The notes: generated by a model from the sequence alone, not told the origin. A DNA stretch of 64,000 nucleotides from Stutzerimonas urumqiensis (GCF_003640395.1 NZ_RBZQ01000003.1:372001-436000); one strand, 5' to 3'; positions 53,098 to 61,980 are shown, numbered from the stretch's first letter. A program made the numbers and translations.

Positions 53098-55280
53098 GCC
53101 CAGGTCAGGGTGACGGTCGCGTTGCGCGGCGCCGCGTAGTAGGTCTGCTCCCAGTAGAGGCTGGTGTAGTACTCCTCGTCGAACAGGTTGTTGACGTTGA
53201 GCGCGACATTGAAGTGCTCGTCGATGTCGTAGCTGGCCATCGCATTGACCACCGCATAGGCGTCCTGACGGGTGACGATGGTTTCGCCGGCCGCCGTGGC
53301 GCCCTGCTCCCGTGAAGTGTCGTCCTGCCAGATCAAGCTGCCGCCGACCTCGAGCCCGCGCACCTGCGGCACTTGGTAAGTGCTGGCGACGTAGAGGTAG
53401 TTGCGCGGCACATAGGTGCGCACCGTGCGACCTTCCTTGTCTTCCAGCGAGAACAGGTGCGTGAACCCGGCGCTGGCCTCCCAGTTGTCGGTGATCTGCC
53501 CGGCGAGCGTCAGCTCGTAGCCCTTGGAGATGGCGTCCACGGTGTTGTAGTAGGACACCCCCGCACCGCTGTCGAAACCGCCGTACTCGGGCGTGTTCTC
53601 CTGCTCGGTGCGGAATACCCCGGCGCTGGCGTTCAGCCGGCCCTCGAACCACTCGCCCTTGACGCCGCCCTCGACGCTGTCGCCCTCGATGGGATCGAGC
53701 AACGTCAGGTCCGCGCCCAAGAGGTGCTGCGGGCTGAAGATCTTGGTGTAGCTGGCGTAGGCCGAATAATGCCCGCCGAAGTCGTAGGTGACGCCAGCGT
53801 AGGGCGTGGTCTTCGATTCGGCGTAGCTGTGCTCGTCGCCGGTCTGATAGCCGCTGCTGTCGAGCCGGGTGTGGTTGGCGCCGAGGATCAGCTTGAGGCG
53901 GTCGGTCACGCTGAAGTGCCCGGCACCATAGACACTACGGCGATAGGTGGTGTAGTCCGCGCCGCTGGTCAGGCCGTTGTCGAAGTCCGGCCGCGGATAG
54001 TCGCCATCGAAGCCGGCCGGCAGCGGGATGTTGAAGGCGTCATCGTAGGACGACCAGCGCGTGGTCGAGCGCGACCAGTTGGTACCGACGACCGCCTCGT
54101 GGGTGCGACCGAACAGCTGGAACGGGCCCTTGAGGTAGGCATCGCCCAGCAGTTGCCGTTCGATGCGGTCGTACTTGGAGGCGTAGGTGAACAGGCCCGC
54201 CCCGGTGTCTGCGTCCGGCACGCCATAGGCGAGGAACTGCTCGGCGTCGGAGCTGATTTCCCGGTAGTTCAGCGACACCCGCGATTGCCAGCCGCCGCCC
54301 AGCCAACTGGTCAGCTCGGCGAAGGCCTGCTTGTCCTTCGTGTCCCAATAGGCCCAGTCCGGGGCGAAGCTCTTCGAGCGGCTGTAGTCGATGGGATCGC
54401 CTTCGCTGTCGTACACCGACAGGGCGCCCCACATGATGCCGTTGGGCCGGTTGCGCTGCTCCGAATAACCGAACAGCGCGGTGTTGCGGTCGTTCAGGTC
54501 GGCTTCGAGCATGGCCGAGAACACCGTCTTCTCCAGCGAGTAGCGGTCCAGGTAGGAGTCGCCGTCCTGCTGCACGGCGAGCACGCGACCGCGGATGCGA
54601 CCGGCCTCGTCCAGCGGGCCGGAGACGTCCAGCTCGCCGCGCACCGTGTCCCAGGAGCCGTAGCTCAGCGCGGCCTCGGCCTGGAAGTCGCGGGTCGGGC
54701 GCTTGCGCACGAAGTTGACGGTCGCCGCCGGGTTGCCGGGGTTGGCGGTCAGGCCGTTGGCGCCCTTGAGCACTTCGATGTGGTCGTAGAGAAAGGTATC
54801 GATGTCGCCCAGTTGCTCTTCGGAGCTGAACGGCAGGCCGATCCCGTCGATCTGGAAGTTCGACACGTCGAAGCCGCGCACCGAGTAGTAGGTGCGGTCG
54901 GTCTCGACCCGCTGCACGTTGACGCCGGCGGCCTGCAGCGCGCTGGTGGCGTTGGTCAGGTTGAAGTCCTCGAGCTGCTCACGCGTGAGGGTGATGGCAG
55001 TCTGCGGCGTCTCGCGCGGTGCGAGGTCCAGGCGCGTCGCGGTGCTGGTCGCGCCGATGGTGTAGGAATCGCTGCGCTCGGTGACGTTCGGCACTGCCGC
55101 GCGCTCGGCGGTGACATCCACCGGGTCGAGTACCAGCGGATCGTCCGTCTGTTGCGCGAAGCCGGCGCCCGGCGCCAGCAGCAGCGCGAAGGGGGCCAGC
55201 CGGCAGGCCAGCGCCAGGGCGGACAGCCGCGCCCGCGGCCCGGCCGGTTGAGTGGTCAGCGAGTAAGAGTGTTCGGTCAT
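53091..55280 (-). CDS. TonB-dependent ferric-siderophore outer-membrane receptor
   Basis: A 729-residue receptor. After a signal peptide (LAPFALLLAPGAGFA) come a TonB box-like segment (LVLDPVDVTA), the plug domain (TPQTAITLTREQLEDFNLTN, YYSVRGFDVSNFQIDGIGLP, YDHIEVLKGANGL) and a 22-strand barrel ending in TLTWAY. The plug resembles FhuE/FpvA-type receptors for hydroxamates. No long N-terminal signalling extension is present, so surface signalling through an ECF sigma factor is not expected. Last gene of the biosynthetic operon, 97 bp after the Rieske gene. Confidence 0.92.
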   Translation of the reverse strand: MTEHSYSLTTQPAGPRARLSALALACRLAPFALLLAPGAGFAQQTDDPLVLDPVDVTAERAAVPNVTERSDSYTIGATSTATRLDLAPRETPQTAITLTREQLEDFNLTNATSALQAAGVNVQRVETDRTYYSVRGFDVSNFQIDGIGLPFSSEEQLGDIDTFLYDHIEVLKGANGLTANPGNPAATVNFVRKRPTRDFQAEAALSYGSWDTVRGELDVSGPLDEAGRIRGRVLAVQQDGDSYLDRYSLEKTVFSAMLEADLNDRNTALFGYSEQRNRPNGIMWGALSVYDSEGDPIDYSRSKSFAPDWAYWDTKDKQAFAELTSWLGGGWQSRVSLNYREISSDAEQFLAYGVPDADTGAGLFTYASKYDRIERQLLGDAYLKGPFQLFGRTHEAVVGTNWSRSTTRWSSYDDAFNIPLPAGFDGDYPRPDFDNGLTSGADYTTYRRSVYGAGHFSVTDRLKLILGANHTRLDSSGYQTGDEHSYAESKTTPYAGVTYDFGGHYSAYASYTKIFSPQHLLGADLTLLDPIEGDSVEGGVKGEWFEGRLNASAGVFRTEQENTPEYGGFDSGAGVSYYNTVDAISKGYELTLAGQITDNWEASAGFTHLFSLEDKEGRTVRTYVPRNYLYVASTYQVPQVRGLEVGGSLIWQDDTSREQGATAAGETIVTRQDAYAVVNAMASYDIDEHFNVALNVNNLFDEEYYTSLYWEQTYYAAPRNATVTLTWAY

Positions 55281-55377
55281 TGGATTGGCATTCTTGTGAG
55301 TGACTGATCGGGTGCTTGCGAAAGGGAGTCGTGGTCAGTGCATGGCGTCCGTTCCTCGTGTGGGTGAAGGGCCGGCG

Positions 55378-56553
55378 TCATGCCAGGCCCGGTTCGGGCA
55401 CGCGTTGCATCACCGCGCGGTACCAGCGGTGGAAGTGCTGCATGCCTTCTTCGAGCGGTAGCTGGTAGGGCCCGCTGTCCTCTTCGCCGCGGCGATACAG
55501 CGCCCGGCGGCCGGCGTCAGTGCGCTCGGCGATCTCGTCGTCTTCCAGGGCCGTCTCGAGGTAGGCCACGCGGTGCGCCTCGCAGAGGTCGCGGTGGGTC
55601 TGGCGCAGCTCGGCCGGGTAATAGAACTCGACGACGTTGAGCGTCTCGTGGACGCCCTGCGGGTACACCGTCGAGAGCACCAGCGCGTGCGGGAAGACCT
55701 CGATCATGTGGGTCGGGTAGTAACTGGCCCAGATGGCGCCGAACGCGGGCGATTGCCCGCCGCAGTGCGCCAGCAGGCCCTCGTGCCAGGCGCGGTAGGC
55801 CTCGGTGCCGGCGCGGGCGAGGTTGGGCGTCACCGCGATGCGCTGCAGGCTGTACCAGTCACCGTATTCCCAGCTCAGGCCGCCGCTGTGCACGTAGCGG
55901 CGCAAGCCGGGGTGGAAGGAGGCGATGTGGTAGTCGTCGTTGTAGATCTCGATGAAGGTCTTCCAGTTGCACCGGCAGGGATGCACCTCGACGTGATCGA
56001 GCTCGTAACCGGCGAAATCCATCTCCGGGCGGTCGAACAGCGGGCCGATGTCGTCGGCCGGATTGCGCTCGCCCTCGAACAGAAAGCCGCCGACGTTGAA
56101 CAGCGGGTAGCGCGGCAGGTTGCGGCAGGGCCGCTCCGGAAACTTCGGCGCGCCGACGATCAGGCCGCGGTCGTCGTAGGTCCAGGCATGCAGCGGGCAG
56201 AGGATGCGTCCGCCGGTCGCGCGCAGGTTGCCGCGGCGAATGGCGCAGGGATCGCTGTCCGGGCCATAGTCGCCGAGCATCACCGCCTGCCGGTGCCGGC
56301 AGACGTTGGAGATCAGCTCGACGCCCTGTTCGTTGCGCACCAGCACGCGGGCGTGCTCGTCCTGCGGCAGGGCGTACCAGTCGCCGGGCCGCGGGACCAT
56401 CTTTTCATGCCCGACGTAGCGGGCACTGTGTCGGAAGACCAGCGCCTGTTCGCGCTCGTAGACGGCCGGATCGCAGTAATCGCCCACCGGCAGCTGGGGT
56501 GCCTGGACGGCCGGACGCGCCGTAGCGACGGCCAGTCGGTTGGGATTGAACAT
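55378..56553 (-). CDS. Rieske non-haem iron oxygenase in the siderophore operon
   Basis: A 391-residue ring-hydroxylating-type oxygenase alpha subunit. The Rieske [2Fe-2S] ligands are Cys85-x-His87 (NVCRHR) and Cys119-x2-His122 (ILCPLHAW), with 31 residues between the pairs, about 15 more than usual. The catalytic domain has His209 and His214 (DDYHIASFH) for mononuclear iron. The nearest known relatives by pattern are GbcA-like demethylases/hydroxylases. No reductase or beta subunit is encoded nearby. GCGAAGGAGCCTTTGC precedes the ATG at 56553. Its place between the synthetase and receptor genes implies tailoring or catabolism of the siderophore or its precursor; the reaction is unknown. Confidence 0.88.
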   Translation of the reverse strand: MFNPNRLAVATARPAVQAPQLPVGDYCDPAVYEREQALVFRHSARYVGHEKMVPRPGDWYALPQDEHARVLVRNEQGVELISNVCRHRQAVMLGDYGPDSDPCAIRRGNLRATGGRILCPLHAWTYDDRGLIVGAPKFPERPCRNLPRYPLFNVGGFLFEGERNPADDIGPLFDRPEMDFAGYELDHVEVHPCRCNWKTFIEIYNDDYHIASFHPGLRRYVHSGGLSWEYGDWYSLQRIAVTPNLARAGTEAYRAWHEGLLAHCGGQSPAFGAIWASYYPTHMIEVFPHALVLSTVYPQGVHETLNVVEFYYPAELRQTHRDLCEAHRVAYLETALEDDEIAERTDAGRRALYRRGEEDSGPYQLPLEEGMQHFHRWYRAVMQRVPEPGLA

Positions 56554-56676
56554 GCAAAGGCTCCTTCGCACGGGTGACCCGCGCTGCTCGCTCCGGCGCC
56601 GTGCAGGCAGCCGGAGGCCTTGCCCCGGCATCGCCCGGAGCGTTCGGCCCCGAGGGGCCGGTTGCCAATGACGGCG

Positions 56677-58539
56677 CTAGACCGGCAGCGCCTCTTCGCG
56701 CGTGGCGCCTCGCGGCGACCGCACCGGCGCATAGGGCGCGACCGGGTTATCCAGCGGGTCGGCCATGATCAGGCTGCCGGCCGGGTTGGCCAGGTCGACC
56801 ATCTGCAGGTTGTTCTTCAGTTGCAGGCGGTTGAGGCACGAGTGCAGGAAGGTCGGCGCGAAGAAGTCGTACCGCGCGAAACGCTCGGCCAGCGCCGGGT
56901 GCGCGCGCTGGTAGTCGAGGATCGACTCGGCCACGGTGCGCCAGAAGGCGTCTTCGGCCAGGCAGCCGCTGTCGTCGAGCAGCTGGCTCATGTGGCGGAA
57001 CACGCCGTCGAAGATGTCGATGAAGATGCCGAGGATCTTGTAGTCCTCCGGCACGTCGACGGCGAGGCGCTCCAGCCCGGCGGGCATCTTCGCGTCCTTG
57101 TCGAGGATGGCCGACTCCTCGGCGATGTCCTTCATGAACACGCGCGTCGGCACATGGCCTTCGAGGACCAGGATGAGGTTCTCGCCGTGCGGCATGAACA
57201 CTAGGTGGTGGGCATAGAAGCAGTGCACCACCGGCTCCAGGAAGGCACGCAGGTAGCGGCGCAGCCAGGCCTGCGGCGCCAGCCCGGAACGGCGGATGAG
57301 TTCCGGCAGCAAGGGCGTACCCTGCGGATCGACATGCAGCAGCGCGGCCATGGTCATCAGCCGCTCGCCGGTCTTCAGCCGCGGCATGGGGCTTTCCCGC
57401 CAGAGCGCCGAAAGCATCTTCTTGTAGGGGCTGTCGGTCTCCAGCGCCGCTTCGTAATAGCGGTTGCGGTAACCGACCGACGCCACCTCCCGGAGGATGC
57501 CGAAGCCATAGTCGCGCAGCACCGGGTCGGCGCTGATCAGGCGGTCGAGGTAAGCGTTGATCGCCGGCGTGCCGGCCATGTAGTACGGCGACAGGCCGCG
57601 CATGAAGCCCATGTTCAGCACCGACAGCGAGGTCTTCACGTAGCAACGGCCGGGCTGCGAACTGTTGAAGTAGGTGCGCACCGACTGCTGCGCGCAGTAG
57701 CGGTCGTCACCGAGGCCGAGCGGCACGATGCGGCGCTCGGCGATGTCGGCGGCGAACATGATCGACAGCTTGTTGAACCACTGCCAGGGGTGCGCCGGCA
57801 TGAACAGGTAATGCGCCGGATCGAGCCCGTCGCCGGCCAGCTGGCGACGGAATTCGACGAGCTGGCGCTCGCCCAGCTCCTGGCGTAGCAGCGTCTCGTG
57901 ATCGAGTCCGGGGACCGAGGCGAAGTGGGCGTTGTCCCGGTGCACGGCGAGCCAGACGATGGCGAAACGCGAGCCGGTTTCCGGCGCATAGGCATGGTAG
58001 TCGAGCGCGTCGAAGCCGAGCCGGCCGTTGTTGGCGACGAAGCCCGGATGACCTTCGATCATCGCCGCCTCGACCGTCTGGTAGTCGGCGTCGGCCAGCT
58101 CCGCGCTGGTCAGTGCCGGTCGCTCGTGCTTGTAGGCGGCGCCGTAGAGCGTGCTGCTGATCTCGTCGAGGTAGACGGGCAGTTTGTCCGGAGGAATCCC
58201 CAGCGTGCGCTTGAAGTCGATGACGAAGGTCAGGGCGTCCAGCGGCTGGGCCTGGCCATCGACCTCCCGCTCGATGGTGGAGGCATCCACATGCCAATGC
58301 CGCAGCGCCATCCGCCGCGCCTCGAAGCGATAACGACAGCCCTGCGTGTCAGCCACCAGCGCGTAACGACCCCAGCCGGCGCGCGATGCTTCGGCCAGCC
58401 ATTCTGGCTCGAACACCTGCTCGTGAGCGAACTCGGCGATGGCCTTGCGTACCAGCAGCCGGTTGACCTTGCGCCAGACGTCGGGGTGCAGATGCGTGAC
58501 CGCCGACGCGGGGCGATCGAGGCTTGGAGACATCGTCAT
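56677..58539 (-). CDS. NIS siderophore synthetase (IucA/IucC family, DesD/PubC-like)
   Basis: A 620-residue ATP-dependent amide-forming synthetase. Family blocks are GHPGFVANNGRLGFDALDYH, PAHPWQWFNKLSIMFAADIA, SVRTYFNSSQP, YVKTSLSVLNMGFMRGLSPY and HGENLILVLEG. The segment around NMGFMRGLS is typical of type C enzymes such as DesD and PubC, which join N-hydroxy-N-succinyl diamines into oligomers or macrocycles. Only one synthetase is present, which argues against aerobactin (needs IucA and IucC). CTGGAGGAACAGGCCC precedes the ATG, which overlaps the acyltransferase stop. Confidence 0.92.
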   Translation of the reverse strand: MTMSPSLDRPASAVTHLHPDVWRKVNRLLVRKAIAEFAHEQVFEPEWLAEASRAGWGRYALVADTQGCRYRFEARRMALRHWHVDASTIEREVDGQAQPLDALTFVIDFKRTLGIPPDKLPVYLDEISSTLYGAAYKHERPALTSAELADADYQTVEAAMIEGHPGFVANNGRLGFDALDYHAYAPETGSRFAIVWLAVHRDNAHFASVPGLDHETLLRQELGERQLVEFRRQLAGDGLDPAHYLFMPAHPWQWFNKLSIMFAADIAERRIVPLGLGDDRYCAQQSVRTYFNSSQPGRCYVKTSLSVLNMGFMRGLSPYYMAGTPAINAYLDRLISADPVLRDYGFGILREVASVGYRNRYYEAALETDSPYKKMLSALWRESPMPRLKTGERLMTMAALLHVDPQGTPLLPELIRRSGLAPQAWLRRYLRAFLEPVVHCFYAHHLVFMPHGENLILVLEGHVPTRVFMKDIAEESAILDKDAKMPAGLERLAVDVPEDYKILGIFIDIFDGVFRHMSQLLDDSGCLAEDAFWRTVAESILDYQRAHPALAERFARYDFFAPTFLHSCLNRLQLKNNLQMVDLANPAGSLIMADPLDNPVAPYAPVRSPRGATREEALPV

Positions 58540-59114
58540 GGGGCCTGTTCCTCCAGTGAGTGAGCGAAATCGCGTGCCGTGCAGAACGCCAGCCGGGCCG
58601 TCTTGCCCGGCAGCTGGACGGTCCCGGCGTCGACGAAGCCGACCAGCCGGTTGAGACGGTGCACCCGCTCGTTGCGCGCGTCCGGCTCGACCACCACCCG
58701 CTCGGCGCCCAGCGCGTCGAACAGGAAGGCCATGACCGTGCGCAGCACGTCGCGGGTGTAGTGGCGGATCGGCCGCTGGGCCGGCCCGACGAAGAAATGC
58801 ATGCCGATGTCGCCCGGCTGAACCGGGTAGCACGCGCCGAGCGGATCGCGCGCCGGGTCGTAGCACTCGACGACGAACGCCGGTGCGCCATCGTCGAACC
58901 CGAGGTAGGCGTCGAGGCCACGCTGCGCCGCCTCGCGGTAGAACGCGGCGGTGGCCTCGACGCTCATGTTCTGCATGTTCCAGAAGTGCGCGTAATCCAT
59001 CTGGTACCAGGGCTGGATGATCGCGACGTCCTGCTCGATCGCCAGCGGTCGCAGCGCGAAGGCCGGGTTCAGCGCCAGCCGGTTATCGGACGGTGTTATC
59101 CATTCAGGTTGCAT
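58536..59114 (-). CDS. Siderophore N-acyltransferase (IucB/RhbD-type GNAT)
   Basis: A 192-residue acetyltransferase of the siderophore GNAT group: WYQMDYAHFWNMQ near residue 36 and a C-terminal acyl-CoA region (GDIGMHFFVGP, RHYTRDVLRTVMAFLFD, RVVVEPDARNERVHRL). It acylates the hydroxylamine made by the monooxygenase, forming the hydroxamate. With a DesD-like synthetase the donor is probably succinyl-CoA rather than acetyl-CoA. Overlaps the MFS gene by 11 bp and the synthetase by 4 bp. Confidence 0.9.
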   Translation of the reverse strand: MQPEWITPSDNRLALNPAFALRPLAIEQDVAIIQPWYQMDYAHFWNMQNMSVEATAAFYREAAQRGLDAYLGFDDGAPAFVVECYDPARDPLGACYPVQPGDIGMHFFVGPAQRPIRHYTRDVLRTVMAFLFDALGAERVVVEPDARNERVHRLNRLVGFVDAGTVQLPGKTARLAFCTARDFAHSLEEQAP

Positions 59115-60303
59115 GGCAGGCCTGCTCTGTGGCGCGGTGGCGCTGGTCGACGCCGAACCAGCCGCGATCGATCACGGCGGTCAGCACCATTCCGGCGGCC
59201 GCAATGGCGAAGGTCGTCGGCACGCCAACGAGCGCGACCAGGTAGCCGGCGCTGAACGACGACAGCAGCACGCCGAGGTTCTGGAAGAAGTTGGTCACGC
59301 CGAAATCGCGCGCATAGACCTCGGGCGTGCTGACCTTGAACAGCGTGACCTCCAGCTTGACGATCACCTGATACAGCGCCCAGCCGTAGAGGCAACGACC
59401 GACGATGATCAGCCAGGGCGAAGGGCTGGCCTGGAGCGCCAGGCCCACCGCGCCGAGCAGCAGGTTGAACAGCGTGTGGTCGACCCAGCGTGGCGGGCTG
59501 GCGATCCGGTAGCGAACGGCGAGCGCCAGCAGTGCGACGATCCCCGGAATGGCGAACACCAGCCCGGTGAGCATCTGTTCGGCGATCCCGGTGCGCGCTT
59601 CCCAGTAGACTGTGAAGAACGGCCGCACCAGGTAGGCGCTGAAGTCGAACAGGAACATCAGCAGGCTCAGCTTGAGCAGCGCCGCCAGGGCCTCAGGCGT
59701 GCGGCGCGGCGCCGGCGCGGCCCGTTCGGTCTCGTCACTCGACAGCACCCGCACCACTCGCCCGCTGCGGATCAGGTAGGTGCAAAGCCCGAACTGCGCG
59801 AGATCGCCGGCCGCCATCAGCGCGACGCAGAACCGCGGGCCGAACTCCTGCAGCGCCAGCCCGCCCACCGCGGCGCCGAAGATCGCGCCGATATGAATCA
59901 CCACAGAGAGCAGGCCAATGGTCACGCTGTGCCGGTCGGCCGGCTCCAGGCGCATCAGGTAGGGGAACATCAGCAGGTAGCTGGCCTTGGTCATGAACAT
60001 GAGCATGGTCAGCAGCCAGTACGCCTCGACCGTCGGCGCCCAGATCGCCAGCAGGCAGAAGGTGGTGGCGGCCAGCTGGGTATAGGCCAGCAGGTGCATG
60101 GTCTCGACGCACCGCGCCACCCGCGCCCAGAACGGCAGCATGCACATCACCGCGATGGAGATGGCGGCGATGTAGGCACCCACGTGCACCGAACTGGTCA
60201 GGCCATAGCGCAGCTCGAAGAACTGCGGGTAGAAGGCGATCAGGATCGAGTCGCTGATCACGCCGAAGGCCGACATGATCAGGATGGTCGTACGCAGCGT
60301 CAC
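59104..60303 (-). CDS. MFS transporter, probable siderophore exporter
   Basis: A 399-residue major facilitator with 12 predicted helices and a long central cytoplasmic loop (SSDETERAAPAPRRTPE). The position inside the biosynthetic operon points to siderophore export across the inner membrane. GTG start at 60303 overlaps the monooxygenase stop as GTGA and begins directly with the first helix (LRTTILIMSAFGVISDSILI). Confidence 0.85.
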   Translation of the reverse strand: MTLRTTILIMSAFGVISDSILIAFYPQFFELRYGLTSSVHVGAYIAAISIAVMCMLPFWARVARCVETMHLLAYTQLAATTFCLLAIWAPTVEAYWLLTMLMFMTKASYLLMFPYLMRLEPADRHSVTIGLLSVVIHIGAIFGAAVGGLALQEFGPRFCVALMAAGDLAQFGLCTYLIRSGRVVRVLSSDETERAAPAPRRTPEALAALLKLSLLMFLFDFSAYLVRPFFTVYWEARTGIAEQMLTGLVFAIPGIVALLALAVRYRIASPPRWVDHTLFNLLLGAVGLALQASPSPWLIIVGRCLYGWALYQVIVKLEVTLFKVSTPEVYARDFGVTNFFQNLGVLLSSFSAGYLVALVGVPTTFAIAAAGMVLTAVIDRGWFGVDQRHRATEQACHAT

Positions 60304-61637
60304 GAGCCGACGGCCTCCCGTTCCAAGGCGACGAAGCCGCTGTCTTCGCCCGGCGCGAAATCCTGGAAGGCGGTGCGCGGCTCGCTCGGGTAATGGTCGT
60401 GGCCGGTCAGCTCGGCCAGCAGCCGGCTGTTGCGGTGGCACGCCAGACCGAGGTCGGGGTTGGTCAGGCCGTGGCTTTGCAGCCCCACGTTCTGCACGAA
60501 GATCTCGCGGTTGTGGTGATCGACCGCCCAGCGCTTGGAGGGGGCATATTGGCCCTGGCTGTTCCAGCGGATGCGCGCTCGGATGCCCTCGACGAAGGCC
60601 GGCACCTGATGGCGATAGCCGGTGGCGAACACCACGCCGTCGACACGGTGGCGGTAGCGCCGGCCGAGCTGGGTGTGGCGGAAATCCAGCTCCCAGCCGC
60701 GGCCGTCCGGCGCACGGCGGCAGGCTTCGAGCGCCATGCAGGTCAGCAGTCGCGTCGGCGGCGCGTCGCGGTGGCGGCGCTCGTCGAGCAAGGCGTAGAG
60801 GCGCTCGATCAACGACTGGTTGATGCCGTTGTAGATGCTGCGCTGGTCGTCGAGTACCTCGGCCTTGGTCGCCGGGTCGAGGTCGTAGAAGTAGTCGCCG
60901 TATTCGGGGGTGATGAGTTCGAGCGTGAGCTTGGCGTCTTCCATCTGGAAGAAGCGCGGCGCGCGGGTGACCCAGTTCAGCGTGTAGCCGTGACGCTCGG
61001 AGCCTTGCAGCAGGTCGTGATAGACCTCCGCCCCGCTCTGCCCGCTGCCGACGACCGTGATGCTGCGCCCGGCCTGCAAGCGCGCCCGTTCGGCGAGGTA
61101 GCCGCTGCTGTGGACCAGGTGTTCGCGATCCAGCGCACCGCAGCCGTCGGGGAAGCACGGCACGCCGCCAATGCCGATCACGAGCTTGCGGGCGCGGTAT
61201 TCGAACGTCCCGCCGTCCTCGATTCGCCGCCCGCGAACGACATACTGGCCGGTCGCCGGCTCATGGCGAATGCCCTGCACCTCGTGCCCGCAACGCAGGT
61301 TATCGAGCTGCGCCGCGGCCCAGCGGCAGTAGCGGTCGAACTCCTGCCGATCGAGGTACCAGTTCTCGCGGATGTAATAGGTGTAGAGCCGGCCCTGTCG
61401 CTTGCAGTAGTTGAGGTAGCTGAACGGGCTGGTCGGATCGGCCATCGAGACCAGATCGGCGAGGAAGGGGTTTTGCAGCGTGGTGCCATCGAGCAGCATG
61501 CCCGGATGCCAACTGAAGGCCGGCTTGCGCTCGAGGAACAGGCTACGCACGCCGGACAGCGGCGCGGTCAGGCAAGCAAGCCCGAGGTTGCAGGGCCCAA
61601 CGCCAATCGCGATGAAATCGTAGGTCGATTCATTCAT
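60300..61637 (-). CDS. Siderophore N-hydroxylating monooxygenase (IucD/DesB/PubA-like)
   Basis: A 445-residue FAD/NADPH-dependent enzyme hydroxylating the terminal amine of lysine, ornithine or a diamine. FAD motif GVGPCNLGLA (about 12-21), LQNPFLADLVSMADPTSPFS, NADPH motif VVGSGQSGAE (about 205), and the C-terminal FATGYRHQVP. First gene of the leftward operon, 47 bp downstream of a strong Fur box. Whether it acts on amino acid or diamine cannot be read from sequence by eye, but the synthetase type favours cadaverine or putrescine. Confidence 0.92.
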   Translation of the reverse strand: MNESTYDFIAIGVGPCNLGLACLTAPLSGVRSLFLERKPAFSWHPGMLLDGTTLQNPFLADLVSMADPTSPFSYLNYCKRQGRLYTYYIRENWYLDRQEFDRYCRWAAAQLDNLRCGHEVQGIRHEPATGQYVVRGRRIEDGGTFEYRARKLVIGIGGVPCFPDGCGALDREHLVHSSGYLAERARLQAGRSITVVGSGQSGAEVYHDLLQGSERHGYTLNWVTRAPRFFQMEDAKLTLELITPEYGDYFYDLDPATKAEVLDDQRSIYNGINQSLIERLYALLDERRHRDAPPTRLLTCMALEACRRAPDGRGWELDFRHTQLGRRYRHRVDGVVFATGYRHQVPAFVEGIRARIRWNSQGQYAPSKRWAVDHHNREIFVQNVGLQSHGLTNPDLGLACHRNSRLLAELTGHDHYPSEPRTAFQDFAPGEDSGFVALEREAVGS

Positions 61638-61683
61638 CGTCTCTCATCTCCGCAGCGACCTGTCGAGGTCCGAGGAGGCTAGA

Positions 61684-61702
61684 GTTGATGAGAATCATTG
61701 TC
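61684..61702. promoter_or_regulatory. Fur box of the siderophore biosynthesis operon
   Basis: GTTGATGAGAATCATTGTC matches the 19-bp Fur consensus at 15 positions, including 13 of the last 15. It lies 47-65 bp upstream of the monooxygenase start and about 150 bp upstream of the sRNA start on the other side. Confidence 0.85.
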
Positions 61703-61775
61703 AAATCAGAAACAGTATTATCTTCATCTGGCCGAAGACCCTGTTCGGGCGCTGCGGTTCCGGCGCAGACGCGGC

Positions 61776-61842
61776 TATGGCGAATGGCTTACACGATGAG
61801 CCGACTTCGTCCATTCTTGCTCACCCCTTGCCTGCGTAGACT
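61776..61842 (+). promoter_or_regulatory. Probable GacA-dependent promoter of the Rsm sRNA
   Basis: GacA upstream sites read TGTAAG-N6-CTTACA. Here the right half CTTACA is exact (61,788-61,793) while the left half is poor. TAGACT at 61,837-61,842 is a fair -10 element. The distance from the half-palindrome to the predicted RNA start (about 60 nt) is as in known rsm genes. Confidence 0.55.
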
Positions 61843-61848
61843 TAATTG

Positions 61849-61980
61849 CAGGTGTCGAGGACAGACACCAGCCCGCAGGACGCGGGTCAGGACGTTGCAA
61901 GGATGCGGCGCTTCAGGACGAAGACCCAGGGCAGGACAGGAAAGACATAAAGGCGCGGGCTAAAACCCCGCGCCTTTTTT
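61849..61980 (+). ncRNA. Rsm-family sRNA (RsmX/RsmY/RsmZ type), CsrA/RsmA antagonist
   Basis: A predicted RNA of about 130 nt, the usual Rsm size. It holds seven GGA motifs. Several lie in hairpin loops: GTGTC-GAGGACA-GACAC (61,852-61,868), CCCGC-AGGAC-GCGGG, GC-AAGGAT-GC and CTTC-AGGAC-GAAG, with two more GGA in an unpaired stretch (GGGCAGGACAGGAAAG). The 5' GTGTCGAGGACAGACAC hairpin resembles that of RsmX. A Rho-independent terminator closes it. Such RNAs sequester RsmA/RsmE and relieve repression of secondary metabolism, biofilm and virulence genes under GacS/GacA control. Which of the named members it is cannot be told without synteny to a reference. Confidence 0.85.

Noticed and set aside
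56677-61637. Aerobactin biosynthesis (iucABCD)
   Set aside because: An IucD-like monooxygenase, IucB-like acyltransferase and one IucA/IucC-family synthetase are present, but aerobactin needs two synthetases, and this one has type C (DesD/PubC-like) blocks.
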